Shown one piece after another: positions 38,822 through 47,455 of a stretch of 64,000 bases of DNA. This stretch comes from Actinomadura oligospora ATCC 43269 (GTDB taxonomy: Bacteria > Actinomycetota > Actinomycetes > Streptosporangiales > Streptosporangiaceae), in NCBI RefSeq assembly GCF_000518265.1, contig NZ_JADG01000013.1:1-64000 (forward strand). Reading direction: 5' to 3'. A program made the translations under genes and the position numbers. The number at the start of each line of letters is the position of its first letter. The stretch's first letter is position 1. The notes beneath the pieces are model-generated. The model was not told where the DNA came from, searched no databases, and saw only the letters and a program-made list of their open reading frames with translations.

Positions 38822-41800
38822 ATGCGGTTCGGGGTTCTCGGAGCGACGGCGGCGTGGCGGACGGACGGGACCCCGGTCCCGCTCGGTGGCCCGGCACGCC
38901 GCGCTCTGCTGGCGTTGTTGCTGGTCAGGCCGGGAGAGGCGGTGTCCGCCGAGGGCCTTGCGGACGAGCTTTACACCGGCGGCGGGCAGGCGGGCCGGGG
39001 CGGCCCGGCGCACGCGCTCCAGTCGCAGGTGTCGCGGCTGCGGGGCGTCCTGCGCCCGGACGCCGACATCGAGAGCACCCCCGCCGGATACCGGCTGACC
39101 CGCACGGACACCGACGCGGCCCGGTTCGAGGCCCTGGCGGAGGACGGCCGGGCGGCGCTCGCGGCCGGGGACGCGTCCCGCGCCGCCGACCTGCTCGCCG
39201 AGGCGCTCGGCCTGTGGCGCGGCCCGGCCTTCGCGGACGCGGCGGAGACGGCGTCCGGCGGCGCGGCGGCCACCCGGCTGGACGAGCTGCGGTTCGCCGC
39301 GCTCGTCGCCCGCGCCGAGGCGGACCTCGCGCTGGGCCGCCACGACGCCGCCGTCGCCGAACTGCGCGACCTGGTCGCCCGGCATCCACTGCGCGAGGAC
39401 CTGCGCGCCCTGCTCATGCGGGCGCTCGCGGCGGGCGGACGGCAGGCCGAGGCGCTCACCTTCTTCGAGGAGACGCGCGTCCTGCTGGCGGACGAACTGG
39501 GCGCCGACCCCTCACCCGAGCTGACCGCTCTTCACCGGGCCCTCCTCCAGGGCACGGCCGCCGCGCCGCCCCCGGCGGCGAGGCCGCGCCCCCGGACGGC
39601 CCGTCCCGGCACTCCCATCAGTGGTTTCGTCGGACGGGACGACGACCTCGCCGGAGTCCTGGACGGCCTCGCGAGCGGACGCCTCGTCACCCTCTTCGGG
39701 CCGGGCGGCGTCGGCAAGACGCGGCTGTCCGGGGAGGTCGCGCGGCGCTGGGACGGCGAGGTCGCGTTCGCGCCGCTCGCGCCCGTCGCCGACCCCGCGC
39801 AGGCGGTGCTCCAGGCCCTCGGCCTGCGCGAACGCGGCCTGCTGAGCGGCGGCGGCGGCGACCCGGACCCCGAGGAGCGCCTGGTCGCCGCGCTCGCCGA
39901 ACGCCGTCTGCTGCTCGTCCTGGACAACTGCGAGCATGTGGTCGGGGACGCGGCGAACCTGGCCTGGCGGCTCCTCTCCGAGTGCCCTGACCTGCGGATC
40001 CTCGCGACGAGCCGGGAGCCGCTGGACGTGGCGGGGGAGCGGCTGTGGCAGGTCCGCCCGCTCCCGCAGGACGACGCCGCGCGCCTGTTCGAGGAGCGGG
40101 CGAGGGCCGCGCGCCGCGACGTCGTCCTGGACGGGCCGCTCGTCCGGAAGGTCTGCGCCGCGCTGGACGACCTGCCGCTCGCGATCGAGCTGGCGGCGGC
40201 CCGGCTGCGCACGCACGAGCTGCCCGACGTGGCCGAACGCCTGGACGACCGGTTCGCGCTGCTCGCGCGCGGCAGCCGCACCGCCGACGCCCGGCACCGG
40301 ACGCTCCGCGCCGTCGTCGACTGGAGCTGGGAGCTGCTCACCGAGGACGAACGCGCGGCGGCACGCCGTTTCACCGTGTTCGCCGGAGGAGCCACCGCCG
40401 CCACCGCGCTGAAGGTCGCGCGCGCGGACGAGGAGACCCTGACGGCGCTCGCCGACCGCTCGCTTCTCGACTTCTCCCAAGGCCGCTACCGGATGCTGGA
40501 GACGATCCGCGCCTACGGCACCGAGAAGCTGGACGAAGCGGGCGAGACGGACGAGTTCCACGCCGCGCACACCGCCCATCTCCTTGCCCTCACCGCCGAT
40601 GCCGACCTGCTCGGATCCGGCCAGCTCGCGGCCCTCGACCGGCTCGCCGCCGAGCACGACGACCTGTTCGCCGCCCTCCGCCGAGCCATCGGGGCGGGGC
40701 GCGTCGGCACCGCGTCCCGCCTGCTCACGGCCATGTCGATCTACCTCTGGATCCGGGGCCTGGCGGGCTCGGCCGCCCCTCTCGCCGCCGCGATCCTGGA
40801 CCTGGAGGCGTCCGATCCGTCCGTCGACCTCCCGCCCGAGGAGTACGCCGTCTGCGTCACGATCGCCGGGACGCACGCGACCGACCGGCAGCGCGAGCGC
40901 GCCGCGTCCGCGCTCGCCGAGGCGGACCGTCCGCTCAGGAACTCCATGACCGCGTTGCAGTGGCTCATGAACTCGGTCGGCGGCGGCGACGTGAGCGTCC
41001 AGTACAGGACGCTGATGGCCGAGCGCGAGAGCCCGGACCGGTGGGCGCGGGCGGCGGCGCACCTGATGTCCGGCTACCCGCAGCTCGCGCAGGGTGACCT
41101 CGCGCAGGCCGAACAGGAGTACCAGACGGCCGCCGACGGCTTCCGCCAGCTGGGCGAACGTTGGGGGACGGCGCTCGCGCTGGACGCCCTGGCCGGGCTC
41201 GCCGCGACGACCGGCGACACCGCCCGCGCGGTCGCCCTCACCGACGAGGCCCTGACGCTCGCCGGGGAGCTCGGCGCGGCCGACGACCTCGCCGACCTGC
41301 TCTGCAACCGCGGCGACCTCCGCGCGGCGGACGACCCGGAGGCCGCCCGCGCCGACTACGCCGAGGCCGCCGCCGTGGCCCGCCGCGCCGGGAACGCCAC
41401 CTGCCTCGCAGCCGCCCTGCGCGGTCAGGCCGATATGGCCCTGGCCAAGGGTGACAAGGACGAAGCGCAACGCCTCTACGAAGAGGCGCTCGACCGCTTC
41501 GACGCGACCTGGGTGAAGAGCGTCGGAAACCGCGTCCGCACCCTCATCGGCCTAGGACGCATCGCCGAACCCGCCCCGAAGGCAGCCGACCTCTACCGTC
41601 AGGCCGTCGAAGTGGCCGCCGTCATCGGAGCGCTATCGGAGGCGGCACGCGCCGTCGTCGCGCTCGCGCACGTGCACGAAGGGAAGGAGGCCGCGCGCAT
41701 GCTCGGCGCGGCGACCGTCCTACGCGGCATGGACGCGGTGGCCGATCCCGACGTCACGGAGATCGAGGAGACGGTGCGCGAACAGCTCGGGGACGACGCC

Positions 41801-41917
41801 TATACGGCCGCGTACCGCGAGGGCCTCCGGCTCAGCCACGATGAGGTTCTGCTCTTGGCGGGCCTGTCCGAGGAGACCGTCCAGAAGACGCCTCTGAATG
41901 TCCTCCCGGAGTTCTGA
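38822..41917 (+). CDS. AfsR/SARP-family regulator with NB-ARC and TPRs
   Basis: A 1031-residue protein from ATG 38822. Residues 1-92 are the OmpR-type winged helix (MRFGVLGATAAW, then SRLRGVLRPDADIES). BTAD covers about 98-245. The NB-ARC NTPase has Walker A GPGGVGKT (293-300) and Walker B LLLVLDNCEH. A TPR-like helical region fills residues about 600-1000. A TAATCA box just before the start suggests a leaderless or very short leader transcript. SARP proteins bind direct repeats upstream of antibiotic genes. It is divergent from the deformylase and lies 53 bases before an FAD monooxygenase, its possible target. Confidence 0.92.
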   Translation: MRFGVLGATAAWRTDGTPVPLGGPARRALLALLLVRPGEAVSAEGLADELYTGGGQAGRGGPAHALQSQVSRLRGVLRPDADIESTPAGYRLTRTDTDAARFEALAEDGRAALAAGDASRAADLLAEALGLWRGPAFADAAETASGGAAATRLDELRFAALVARAEADLALGRHDAAVAELRDLVARHPLREDLRALLMRALAAGGRQAEALTFFEETRVLLADELGADPSPELTALHRALLQGTAAAPPPAARPRPRTARPGTPISGFVGRDDDLAGVLDGLASGRLVTLFGPGGVGKTRLSGEVARRWDGEVAFAPLAPVADPAQAVLQALGLRERGLLSGGGGDPDPEERLVAALAERRLLLVLDNCEHVVGDAANLAWRLLSECPDLRILATSREPLDVAGERLWQVRPLPQDDAARLFEERARAARRDVVLDGPLVRKVCAALDDLPLAIELAAARLRTHELPDVAERLDDRFALLARGSRTADARHRTLRAVVDWSWELLTEDERAAARRFTVFAGGATAATALKVARADEETLTALADRSLLDFSQGRYRMLETIRAYGTEKLDEAGETDEFHAAHTAHLLALTADADLLGSGQLAALDRLAAEHDDLFAALRRAIGAGRVGTASRLLTAMSIYLWIRGLAGSAAPLAAAILDLEASDPSVDLPPEEYAVCVTIAGTHATDRQRERAASALAEADRPLRNSMTALQWLMNSVGGGDVSVQYRTLMAERESPDRWARAAAHLMSGYPQLAQGDLAQAEQEYQTAADGFRQLGERWGTALALDALAGLAATTGDTARAVALTDEALTLAGELGAADDLADLLCNRGDLRAADDPEAARADYAEAAAVARRAGNATCLAAALRGQADMALAKGDKDEAQRLYEEALDRFDATWVKSVGNRVRTLIGLGRIAEPAPKAADLYRQAVEVAAVIGALSEAARAVVALAHVHEGKEAARMLGAATVLRGMDAVADPDVTEIEETVREQLGDDAYTAAYREGLRLSHDEVLLLAGLSEETVQKTPLNVLPEF

Positions 41918-41970
41918 ACAGCGGCGGTGAGCCTGCGGTGAGGTCGCGGTGAGCGGCCTCCCGCAGAGTC

Positions 41971-43242
41971 ATGGCCATGACGAAGAACATCCTGATCTCG
42001 GGCGCCTCGGTCGCCGGTCCCGCCCTCGCCTACTGGCTCCACCGCCACGGCCACTCGGTCACGATCGTCGAGAAGGCCACCGGACTCCGCGACGGCGGCT
42101 ACGCCGTCGACTTCCGGGGTGAGGCGCACCTGCGGATCCTCCGGGAGATGGGCGTCCTGGACGACATCCGCCGCGAGCAGACCCACACGGGCGCCATGGT
42201 CTACGTGAACGCGAACGGCAAGAAGCTGGCGTCCATGCCCGCCGACCTGTTCGCGGGCGACGTGGAGATCCTGCGCGGCGACCTGGCCCGCATCCTGTTC
42301 GAGAAGACCGCGCCGTACACCCGGTACGTCTTCGGCGACTCGATCGCCCGCATGGACGAGGAGCGCGTCGCTGGAGAGAGCACAGGCGTGACCGTCACCT
42401 TCGACAGCGGCGCGGTCGGACGCTACGACCTGGTCATCGGCGCGGACGGCCTGCACTCGGGCGTCCGGCGGCTCGCGTTCGGGCCGGAGGAGGACCACGT
42501 GTCCCACCTCGGCCTCTACTGCGCGATCTTCACCGTCCCGAACCACCTCGGCATCGACCACGCGGGCCTCGCGTACACCACGCCCGGCAAGGTCGTCACG
42601 ATGTACAGCGCGCGGGAGAACACCGAGGCCAAGGCCGTGTTCTACTTCGGCGCGCCGCTCACCGACATCGACCGCAGGGACGTCGCCGCGCAGCAGCGGC
42701 TGCTCGCCGAGACGTTCGCGGGCAACGGCTGGGAGTCCGACCGGCTGCTCGGCATGATGGCGGACGCCCCCGACTTCTACTTCGACTCGGTCAGCCAGGT
42801 CCGCATGGACGGCTGGACGCGCGGTCGCGTCGCCCTCCTCGGGGACGCCGCGTACTGCCCGTCCTCGCTGTCCGGGATGGGCACCGGCCTCGCCATGGTC
42901 GCCGCGTACGTCCTCGCGGGCGAGCTGGCCGAGGCCGGTGGCGACCACGTCGTCGCGTTCGCCCGCTACGAGGAGGCGATGCGCGAGTACGTCGCGGGCT
43001 GCCAGAAGCAGGGGCAGGGCGTCGCGAGGCTGATGGTGCCGGAGAACCGCGTGATCGCGTGGCTGCTGCGGCAGAACTACAAGCTCATGCCGTACCTGCC
43101 GGGCAAGAAGATGATCGCGAACAGCGTCCGGAAGACGGCCGAGAACATCGCGCTGAAGGACTACCTCGTGCGCCGGTCCAGCCAGACCGGGACGATCGTG
43201 AGCGCGAGCAGCCCGGCCGTGATCGCGAACCCGCCCGCGTAG
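41971..43242 (+). CDS. FAD-dependent monooxygenase, TetX/PHBH type
   Basis: A 423-residue flavoprotein from ATG 41971. It has the Rossmann motif ILISGASVAGPALAYWL, the DG motif VIGADGLHSGVRRLAF, and GRVALLGDAAYCPSSLSGMG for FAD ribityl binding. The fold matches TetX-like hydroxylases of antibiotics and aromatics. The last residues (about 25, after IALKDY) are encoded opposite the 3' end of the next gene and look like a read-through extension. It follows the SARP gene by 53 bases on the same strand; a biosynthetic or detoxifying role is inferred. Confidence 0.9.
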   Translation: MAMTKNILISGASVAGPALAYWLHRHGHSVTIVEKATGLRDGGYAVDFRGEAHLRILREMGVLDDIRREQTHTGAMVYVNANGKKLASMPADLFAGDVEILRGDLARILFEKTAPYTRYVFGDSIARMDEERVAGESTGVTVTFDSGAVGRYDLVIGADGLHSGVRRLAFGPEEDHVSHLGLYCAIFTVPNHLGIDHAGLAYTTPGKVVTMYSARENTEAKAVFYFGAPLTDIDRRDVAAQQRLLAETFAGNGWESDRLLGMMADAPDFYFDSVSQVRMDGWTRGRVALLGDAAYCPSSLSGMGTGLAMVAAYVLAGELAEAGGDHVVAFARYEEAMREYVAGCQKQGQGVARLMVPENRVIAWLLRQNYKLMPYLPGKKMIANSVRKTAENIALKDYLVRRSSQTGTIVSASSPAVIANPPA

Positions 43243-44357
43243 GACGCGACGGACACCACGATGCCGAACCCGACCGCGCCGACGCCGATCCCCGCGTCGT
43301 ACGCGATGTTCCACAGCGCGCTGACCCGGCCGTACTCGGTCCGGGTCACGCGTCCGAGCATCAGCGCCAGCGTGGCCGTCTGCGCGATGCCGAACCCGGC
43401 CCCGAACAGCCCCGGCCCGACGATCACCGCGACCGGGCTGCCCGTCCAGACGAGCGTGGCGGCCCCGGCCGTGGTCAGCACCACCATCGGGACGAGCAGC
43501 GCCCGCGACCCGTACCGGTCGGCGAACCGGCCGGACAGCCAGCGCGTGAACGGCGTCGCGAGGGACATGGCGAACAGCGACCCGGCCGCGAGCCCGGCCG
43601 TCGCGCCGTGCACCGCGAGCGGCAGGAACGTCTGGAGCACGCCGGTGGTGAACGTGATCGCCGCGAACATGATCGCGGGACGGGCCAGCTCCGGCCGCAG
43701 GGCGGCGGCGATCAGCCCGCCGTGCTCGGGCGGCGCGTCCTCGCTCCCGTCGCGGGCGTGGCGCAGACCGGGCAGTCCGCCCAGGGCGACCAGCGGGGCG
43801 ACCGCGACCACCGCCGCCGCCACGAACAGCACGCCGAACCCGGCGTGCTCGCTGAGCCAGAGCCCGAGCGGCAGGCAGGACAGCGCGGGGATCCCGACCG
43901 CGACCCCGTAGATCCCGAGCGCCTCGCTCCGCCGCTCGGGCGCGACGGTCTCGGCGATCAGCGCCGTGCCCGCGACGACCAGGATCCCGAGCCCCGCGCC
44001 GCGCAGCGCGCAGGCCAGCAGCACGACGGGCAGCGTGCCCGACGCGAGCGGCAGCAGCGATGGCAGCCCCAAGAGCAGGAGCGCGGCCGCGAGCGTCACG
44101 CGGTATCCGTACCGGCTCGCCATCCTGGGCGTCACCGGCTCCAGCAGGATCGTCGCGAGCATCATCGCGCCCGTCGTCAGCCCCGCCCCGAAGCCGCCTC
44201 CGCCGTTCCGCGCCGCGAACAGCGGCATCGTCGACATCAGCAGGTAGCAGCTGGCCATCCCGCCGAACGAGAGCCCGCCCAGCGTCACGTACGCCTTGGT
44301 GAGGATCGGCGGCCGGACGGTTGCGGGGGCCCTGACCGGGACATCCTGGACGCTCAC
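43161..44357 (-). CDS. MFS transporter
   Basis: A 398-residue protein from GTG 44357 with GAGGAG upstream. It has twelve predicted membrane segments. TPRMASRYGYRVTLAAALLL is a motif-A-like loop, and LRGAGLGILVVAGTALIAE resembles motif C of drug exporters. RFADRYGSRALLVPM is the second-half loop. Proton-driven export is inferred. It is convergent with the FAD monooxygenase and overlaps its end by 82 bases, so the two genes interfere at their 3' ends. They may act on related compounds, but that is not shown. Confidence 0.88.
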   Translation of the reverse strand: MSVQDVPVRAPATVRPPILTKAYVTLGGLSFGGMASCYLLMSTMPLFAARNGGGGFGAGLTTGAMMLATILLEPVTPRMASRYGYRVTLAAALLLLGLPSLLPLASGTLPVVLLACALRGAGLGILVVAGTALIAETVAPERRSEALGIYGVAVGIPALSCLPLGLWLSEHAGFGVLFVAAAVVAVAPLVALGGLPGLRHARDGSEDAPPEHGGLIAAALRPELARPAIMFAAITFTTGVLQTFLPLAVHGATAGLAAGSLFAMSLATPFTRWLSGRFADRYGSRALLVPMVVLTTAGAATLVWTGSPVAVIVGPGLFGAGFGIAQTATLALMLGRVTRTEYGRVSALWNIAYDAGIGVGAVGFGIVVSVASYAGGFAITAGLLALTIVPVWLDRRTR

Positions 44358-44470
44358 GGGTCACGCTCCTCGCGGGGGACAGAGGATGGGAATCCCCATC
44401 GTCTGCCGCCCGGAGGATCCGGGGATCGGGCAATAGCCTTATTTTCCGGGCCCCGCGGTGTGCGCGGCGG

Positions 44471-45331
44471 CTAAGCCGGGCCGCGGAGCGCGGCGGGGTC
44501 GACGACGTCCAGGACGGGGATCAGGCGGCGTTCCTCGTCGGCGAAGTGGGCGTCGATCTCGATCGACAGCCGCTCGATCTCCTCGCGGCGCTCCTCCGGG
44601 TCGAGGTCGGCCCGAGCGCAGAGGGCCTCCAGCTCGGCGCGCTTCTCCGCGAGGACGACGTGCTGGCGGCGCAGTTCGTCCAGCGTCGGGGTGAGGCTCG
44701 GGTACAGCCGCTCGATGCGCGGGAAGACGCCCTCCTCCTTGCCGTGGTGCGACTCCAGGTCGCCGCAGAAGGTGAGGCAGTGCGTGCGCAGTTGCTCCAG
44801 CAGCCTGGGCGTGGGGGCTGTGCCGAAGGCGGCGACCTCGAGCAGGTCGCCGAGGGCGGTCCGGAGGTCCTCGTGGACGAGGGCGAGCTGGGCGCCGATC
44901 GCGTTCTCGCGCTCCGGGTCGACCTCGTACAGGACGACGACCGGGAACGTCCGGGTCGTCCGCTTCTGGTACTCGCCGAACGCCTCGGACGACTCGACCA
45001 TCCGCGCGAACAGCCGGTCGCGCTCGTCGCCGTGCGCCGGGATCGCGGTCGCCGCGTACGTGGACGTCCCGATCTCGACGGTGACGCGCGGGTCCTCGAC
45101 CAGGTTGCGGAACCAGAGCGGGTCGTCGTCGCTGCCCGCGTTGGTGGCGAAGACGACGGGCCGTCCGTGGTCGTCCTCCTGGTAGGCGAGCGGCGTGGTC
45201 CGGGGCTCCCCGGACCGGGAGCCCGTGGTGGTGAGAAGCAGCAGCGGCGTCCCGGCGAAGTACCCGCCGACCTTCCCGCCGTTGCCCCGGAACTCCTCGA
45301 CGACCGGACGGTTGAACTCGGTATAGGTCAT
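44471..45331 (-). CDS. Deazaflavin nitroreductase-hemerythrin fusion
   Basis: A 286-residue two-domain protein from ATG 45331. Residues 1-145 are the F420/DDN-type nitroreductase fold (NGGKVGGYFAGTPLLLLTTT, then GSRSGEPRTTPLAYQ, GSDDDPLWFRNLVEDPRVTV). Residues 150-286 are a hemerythrin/HHE domain with di-iron ligands in QLALVHEDLR, CGDLESHHGKEEGVFP, LRRQHVVLAEKR and IDAHFADEER. The fusion links a deazaflavin-dependent reductase with a di-iron oxygen or NO sensor. It is divergent from a MarR regulator, with two dyads between. Confidence 0.9.
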   Translation of the reverse strand: MTYTEFNRPVVEEFRGNGGKVGGYFAGTPLLLLTTTGSRSGEPRTTPLAYQEDDHGRPVVFATNAGSDDDPLWFRNLVEDPRVTVEIGTSTYAATAIPAHGDERDRLFARMVESSEAFGEYQKRTTRTFPVVVLYEVDPERENAIGAQLALVHEDLRTALGDLLEVAAFGTAPTPRLLEQLRTHCLTFCGDLESHHGKEEGVFPRIERLYPSLTPTLDELRRQHVVLAEKRAELEALCARADLDPEERREEIERLSIEIDAHFADEERRLIPVLDVVDPAALRGPA

Positions 45332-45370
45332 GCCCCTGGCCTCCGCTTAAGCTGAACCCGCCGAATCATG

Positions 45371-45405
45371 TTTGCTTTGCAAGCAAATCTACTTTGGATG
45401 CAAAG
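45371..45405. promoter_or_regulatory. Candidate MarR operators
   Basis: Between the divergent nitroreductase-hemerythrin and MarR genes two dyads stand close together. TTTGCTTTGCAAGCAAA (45371-45387) is built of TTTGC and GCAAA arms. The second has arms CTTTG (45392-45396) and CAAAG (45401-45405). The second lies 8 bases before the MarR start, as expected for autorepression that also controls the divergent gene. Confidence 0.6.
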
Positions 45406-45413
45406 GTATCTGT

Positions 45414-45893
45414 ATGTCAACGGGGCCGGAGGGCGAGGGCGCGGACGTCGAGGGCGCGGACGTCGAGACGGGCATCCGCGCGATGCTGCTGCTCATGCCG
45501 CGTCTGGTCGGCCGGACGAAGAAGCTGCCGCCGCCCGCGTCGCTCTCGGGGTTCGCGCTCGCGCCGCGCCACCTCTCCCTGCTCGGCTACCTGGTCTTCG
45601 ACGGCCCGATGCCGGTGAACGCCCTGGCCGAGCGCCTGGAGGTGGCCCCGACGACGGTCAGCCTCATGGTCGGCGACCTCGCCCGCCAGGGCATCCTGGA
45701 GCGCCGCGCGGACGACGCCGACCGCCGCCGCACGATCGTCGCGATCGCGCCGGACCACGTCGACGGCATCCACGGCTGGCTGGCCCGCGGCGCCGACGCC
45801 TGGCGCACCGCCCTCGAACCCCTCACCCCGTCCGAGCGCCGCGTCTTCATCGACACGATCCGCCGCTACGAGACCGCCACCAGGGACCTCTGA
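45414..45893 (+). CDS. MarR-family transcriptional regulator
   Basis: A 159-residue protein from ATG 45414. The winged helix is LAPRHLSLLGYLVFDGPMPV, then LAERLEVAPTTVSLMVGDLA, with the wing RRADDADRRRTIVAI. Helices at both ends form the dimer domain. It is divergent from the nitroreductase-hemerythrin gene and probably represses it and itself through the two TTTGC/CTTTG dyads until a phenolic or oxidising ligand appears. The ATG at 45372 would place the operator inside the gene and is rejected. Confidence 0.9.
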   Translation: MSTGPEGEGADVEGADVETGIRAMLLLMPRLVGRTKKLPPPASLSGFALAPRHLSLLGYLVFDGPMPVNALAERLEVAPTTVSLMVGDLARQGILERRADDADRRRTIVAIAPDHVDGIHGWLARGADAWRTALEPLTPSERRVFIDTIRRYETATRDL

Positions 45894-45952
45894 CCAACGC
45901 GCGGGGCCCGGACGCTCCGCCCGGGCCCGGCGTGATGGGGGATCTCGCGTGA

Positions 45953-46723
45953 TCAGAAGTGGGTGCCGCCGTCGATGCGGACCTCGGTGCCGGTGACGAA
46001 CGCGCCGTCGTCCGAGGCGAGCATCGCGACGACGCCCGCGACGGTCTCCGGGCCCGCGAAGCCCTGGCCGAGGGCCGGGGCGAGCTTGACGAACAGGCTC
46101 ATGTCGGCGTCCTCGGGCAGGCCGGGGCCGCGTCCGGTCGTCATGCCGCTCTCGATCGAGCCGGGCGCGACCGACACCGCGCGCAGGCCCTGCTTGGCGT
46201 ACTCGCCGGCCAGGACGTGCGTGAACGACTGGATCCCGCCCTTGGACGCGGCGTACGCGGCCATGTAGGGGTGCGCGAAGCTCGCCGAGGTGGACGAGAA
46301 GTTCACGACGACGCCCCGGCCGGTGGCGAGCAGCGCGGGCAGAGCCTCGCGCGTCACCAGGAACGTCCCGGTCAGGTTGATCTTCAGGACGGTGTTCCAG
46401 AAGTCCAGCGTGGTCTCGTGCGTGTGCGCGGAGCGGAGGATGCCCGCCGCGTTGACCAGCACGTCCAGCCCGCCCATGTCCGCGACGGCCGCGGACACGC
46501 CGGACTTCACGGCGGCCTCGTCCGAGATGTCCAGGGCCGTGGTGGTCAGCCGGTCGGCGGAGCCGTTCGCGGCGGCCAGCCCGGCGGTCTCCTCGAGCCC
46601 CGCGGCGTTCACGTCGAAGCCGGTGACCCGGGCGCCCTCGCTCAGCAGGCGGTGGACGGTGGCGCGGCCGATGCCCGACCCGGCCCCGGTGACGATGACG
46701 CGGCGTCCCTCGAAGCGGTCCAT
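45953..46723 (-). CDS. Short-chain dehydrogenase/reductase
   Basis: A 256-residue classical SDR from ATG 46723 with GGAGGTAGGG upstream. It has the cofactor motif VIVTGAGSGIGRATVHRLLS and an Asp at the end of strand 2 (GFDVNAAG) that favours NAD. NAAG is present, the catalytic Ser is in VVVNFSSTSA, and the active site is YAASKGG. It is divergent from a TetR gene, with a TGGCAC dyad between, so it is probably induced by its substrate or a related compound. Substrate unknown. Confidence 0.92.
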   Translation of the reverse strand: MDRFEGRRVIVTGAGSGIGRATVHRLLSEGARVTGFDVNAAGLEETAGLAAANGSADRLTTTALDISDEAAVKSGVSAAVADMGGLDVLVNAAGILRSAHTHETTLDFWNTVLKINLTGTFLVTREALPALLATGRGVVVNFSSTSASFAHPYMAAYAASKGGIQSFTHVLAGEYAKQGLRAVSVAPGSIESGMTTGRGPGLPEDADMSLFVKLAPALGQGFAGPETVAGVVAMLASDDGAFVTGTEVRIDGGTHF

Positions 46724-46756
46724 GATCCCTACCTCCATTGGCAGATTGTGTCTATA

Positions 46757-46771
46757 TGGCACAACGTGCCA
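46757..46771. promoter_or_regulatory. Candidate TetR operator (SDR/TetR)
   Basis: TGGCAC (46757-46762) and GTGCCA (46766-46771) are perfect arms around AAC in the 77-base gap between the divergent SDR and TetR genes. It is the only clear dyad there and is well placed to control both. Confidence 0.55.
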
Positions 46772-46800
46772 CTCCTGCACTTTATGCCTACGATGGAGCC

Positions 46801-47448
46801 ATGACGGACCGCGGGACGACCCTGACCGAGCGCCGCCGCGCCGCGACCCAGATGGAGATCGCCCTGGCGGCGGCCGAACTGTTCGCCGGATCCGGCGCGG
46901 GGGGCAAGGCGGGCGCGGCGTCGGCCGACGTGACGGCGGAGGCCGTCGCGCGGCGCGCCGGGGTCGGGCTGCGCACCTTCTACCGGTACTTCCGCACCAA
47001 GGAGGACGCGATCGCGCCGCTGCTCGCGCAGGGCGCGGAACGCTGGCTGCGGCTGCTCGCCGAGACCGCCCGCGACCAGCCCCTCAGGGACGCGCTGGTC
47101 TCGGCGGCCGGACAAGCGCTCGCTCCCGCCGACGACGAGGGCCGCGCGTCCTTCACCTGGACCCGCGGCCTGCTTCGCGCCGCGCACGCCGATCCGGCGC
47201 TGCGCGCGGTGTGGCTGCGCGTCAACCACGACACCGAGGAGCGGCTCGTCCCGATCCTCGCCGACCTGACCGGACGTCCTGCCGGGTTCGACACGCGTCT
47301 GGCCGCCGCCGCGGCGAGCGCGGCGATCCGCGTCGCCGTCGAGACCTGGGCGCTCGGCGACGAGCCCGACTCGGGGCCCGGTTCCCCCGCCGACCTGGGC
47401 GTCCGCGCGATGCGCGAGCTCACCGCGAACCTGGACGCCCTGGCCTAG
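46801..47448 (+). CDS. TetR-family regulator
   Basis: A 215-residue protein from ATG 46801. The TetR helix-turn-helix is AAAELFAGSG, then VTAEAVARRAGVGLRTFYRY and FRTKEDAIAPLL. The C-terminal ligand domain (ERWLRLLAETARDQPLRDAL, then DLGVRAMRELTANL) is variable, as usual. A 12-residue Gly/Ala insertion separates the first helix from the rest of the DNA-binding unit, which is longer than typical. It is divergent from the SDR gene and probably represses it. Ligand unknown. Confidence 0.9.
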   Translation: MTDRGTTLTERRRAATQMEIALAAAELFAGSGAGGKAGAASADVTAEAVARRAGVGLRTFYRYFRTKEDAIAPLLAQGAERWLRLLAETARDQPLRDALVSAAGQALAPADDEGRASFTWTRGLLRAAHADPALRAVWLRVNHDTEERLVPILADLTGRPAGFDTRLAAAAASAAIRVAVETWALGDEPDSGPGSPADLGVRAMRELTANLDALA

Positions 47449-47455
47449 GCGGCCA

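Noticed and set aside
38822..44357. Antibiotic biosynthetic cluster around the SARP gene
   Set aside because: SARP, monooxygenase and exporter genes are suggestive, but no PKS, NRPS, terpene cyclase or RiPP gene lies near, so a cluster cannot be claimed.
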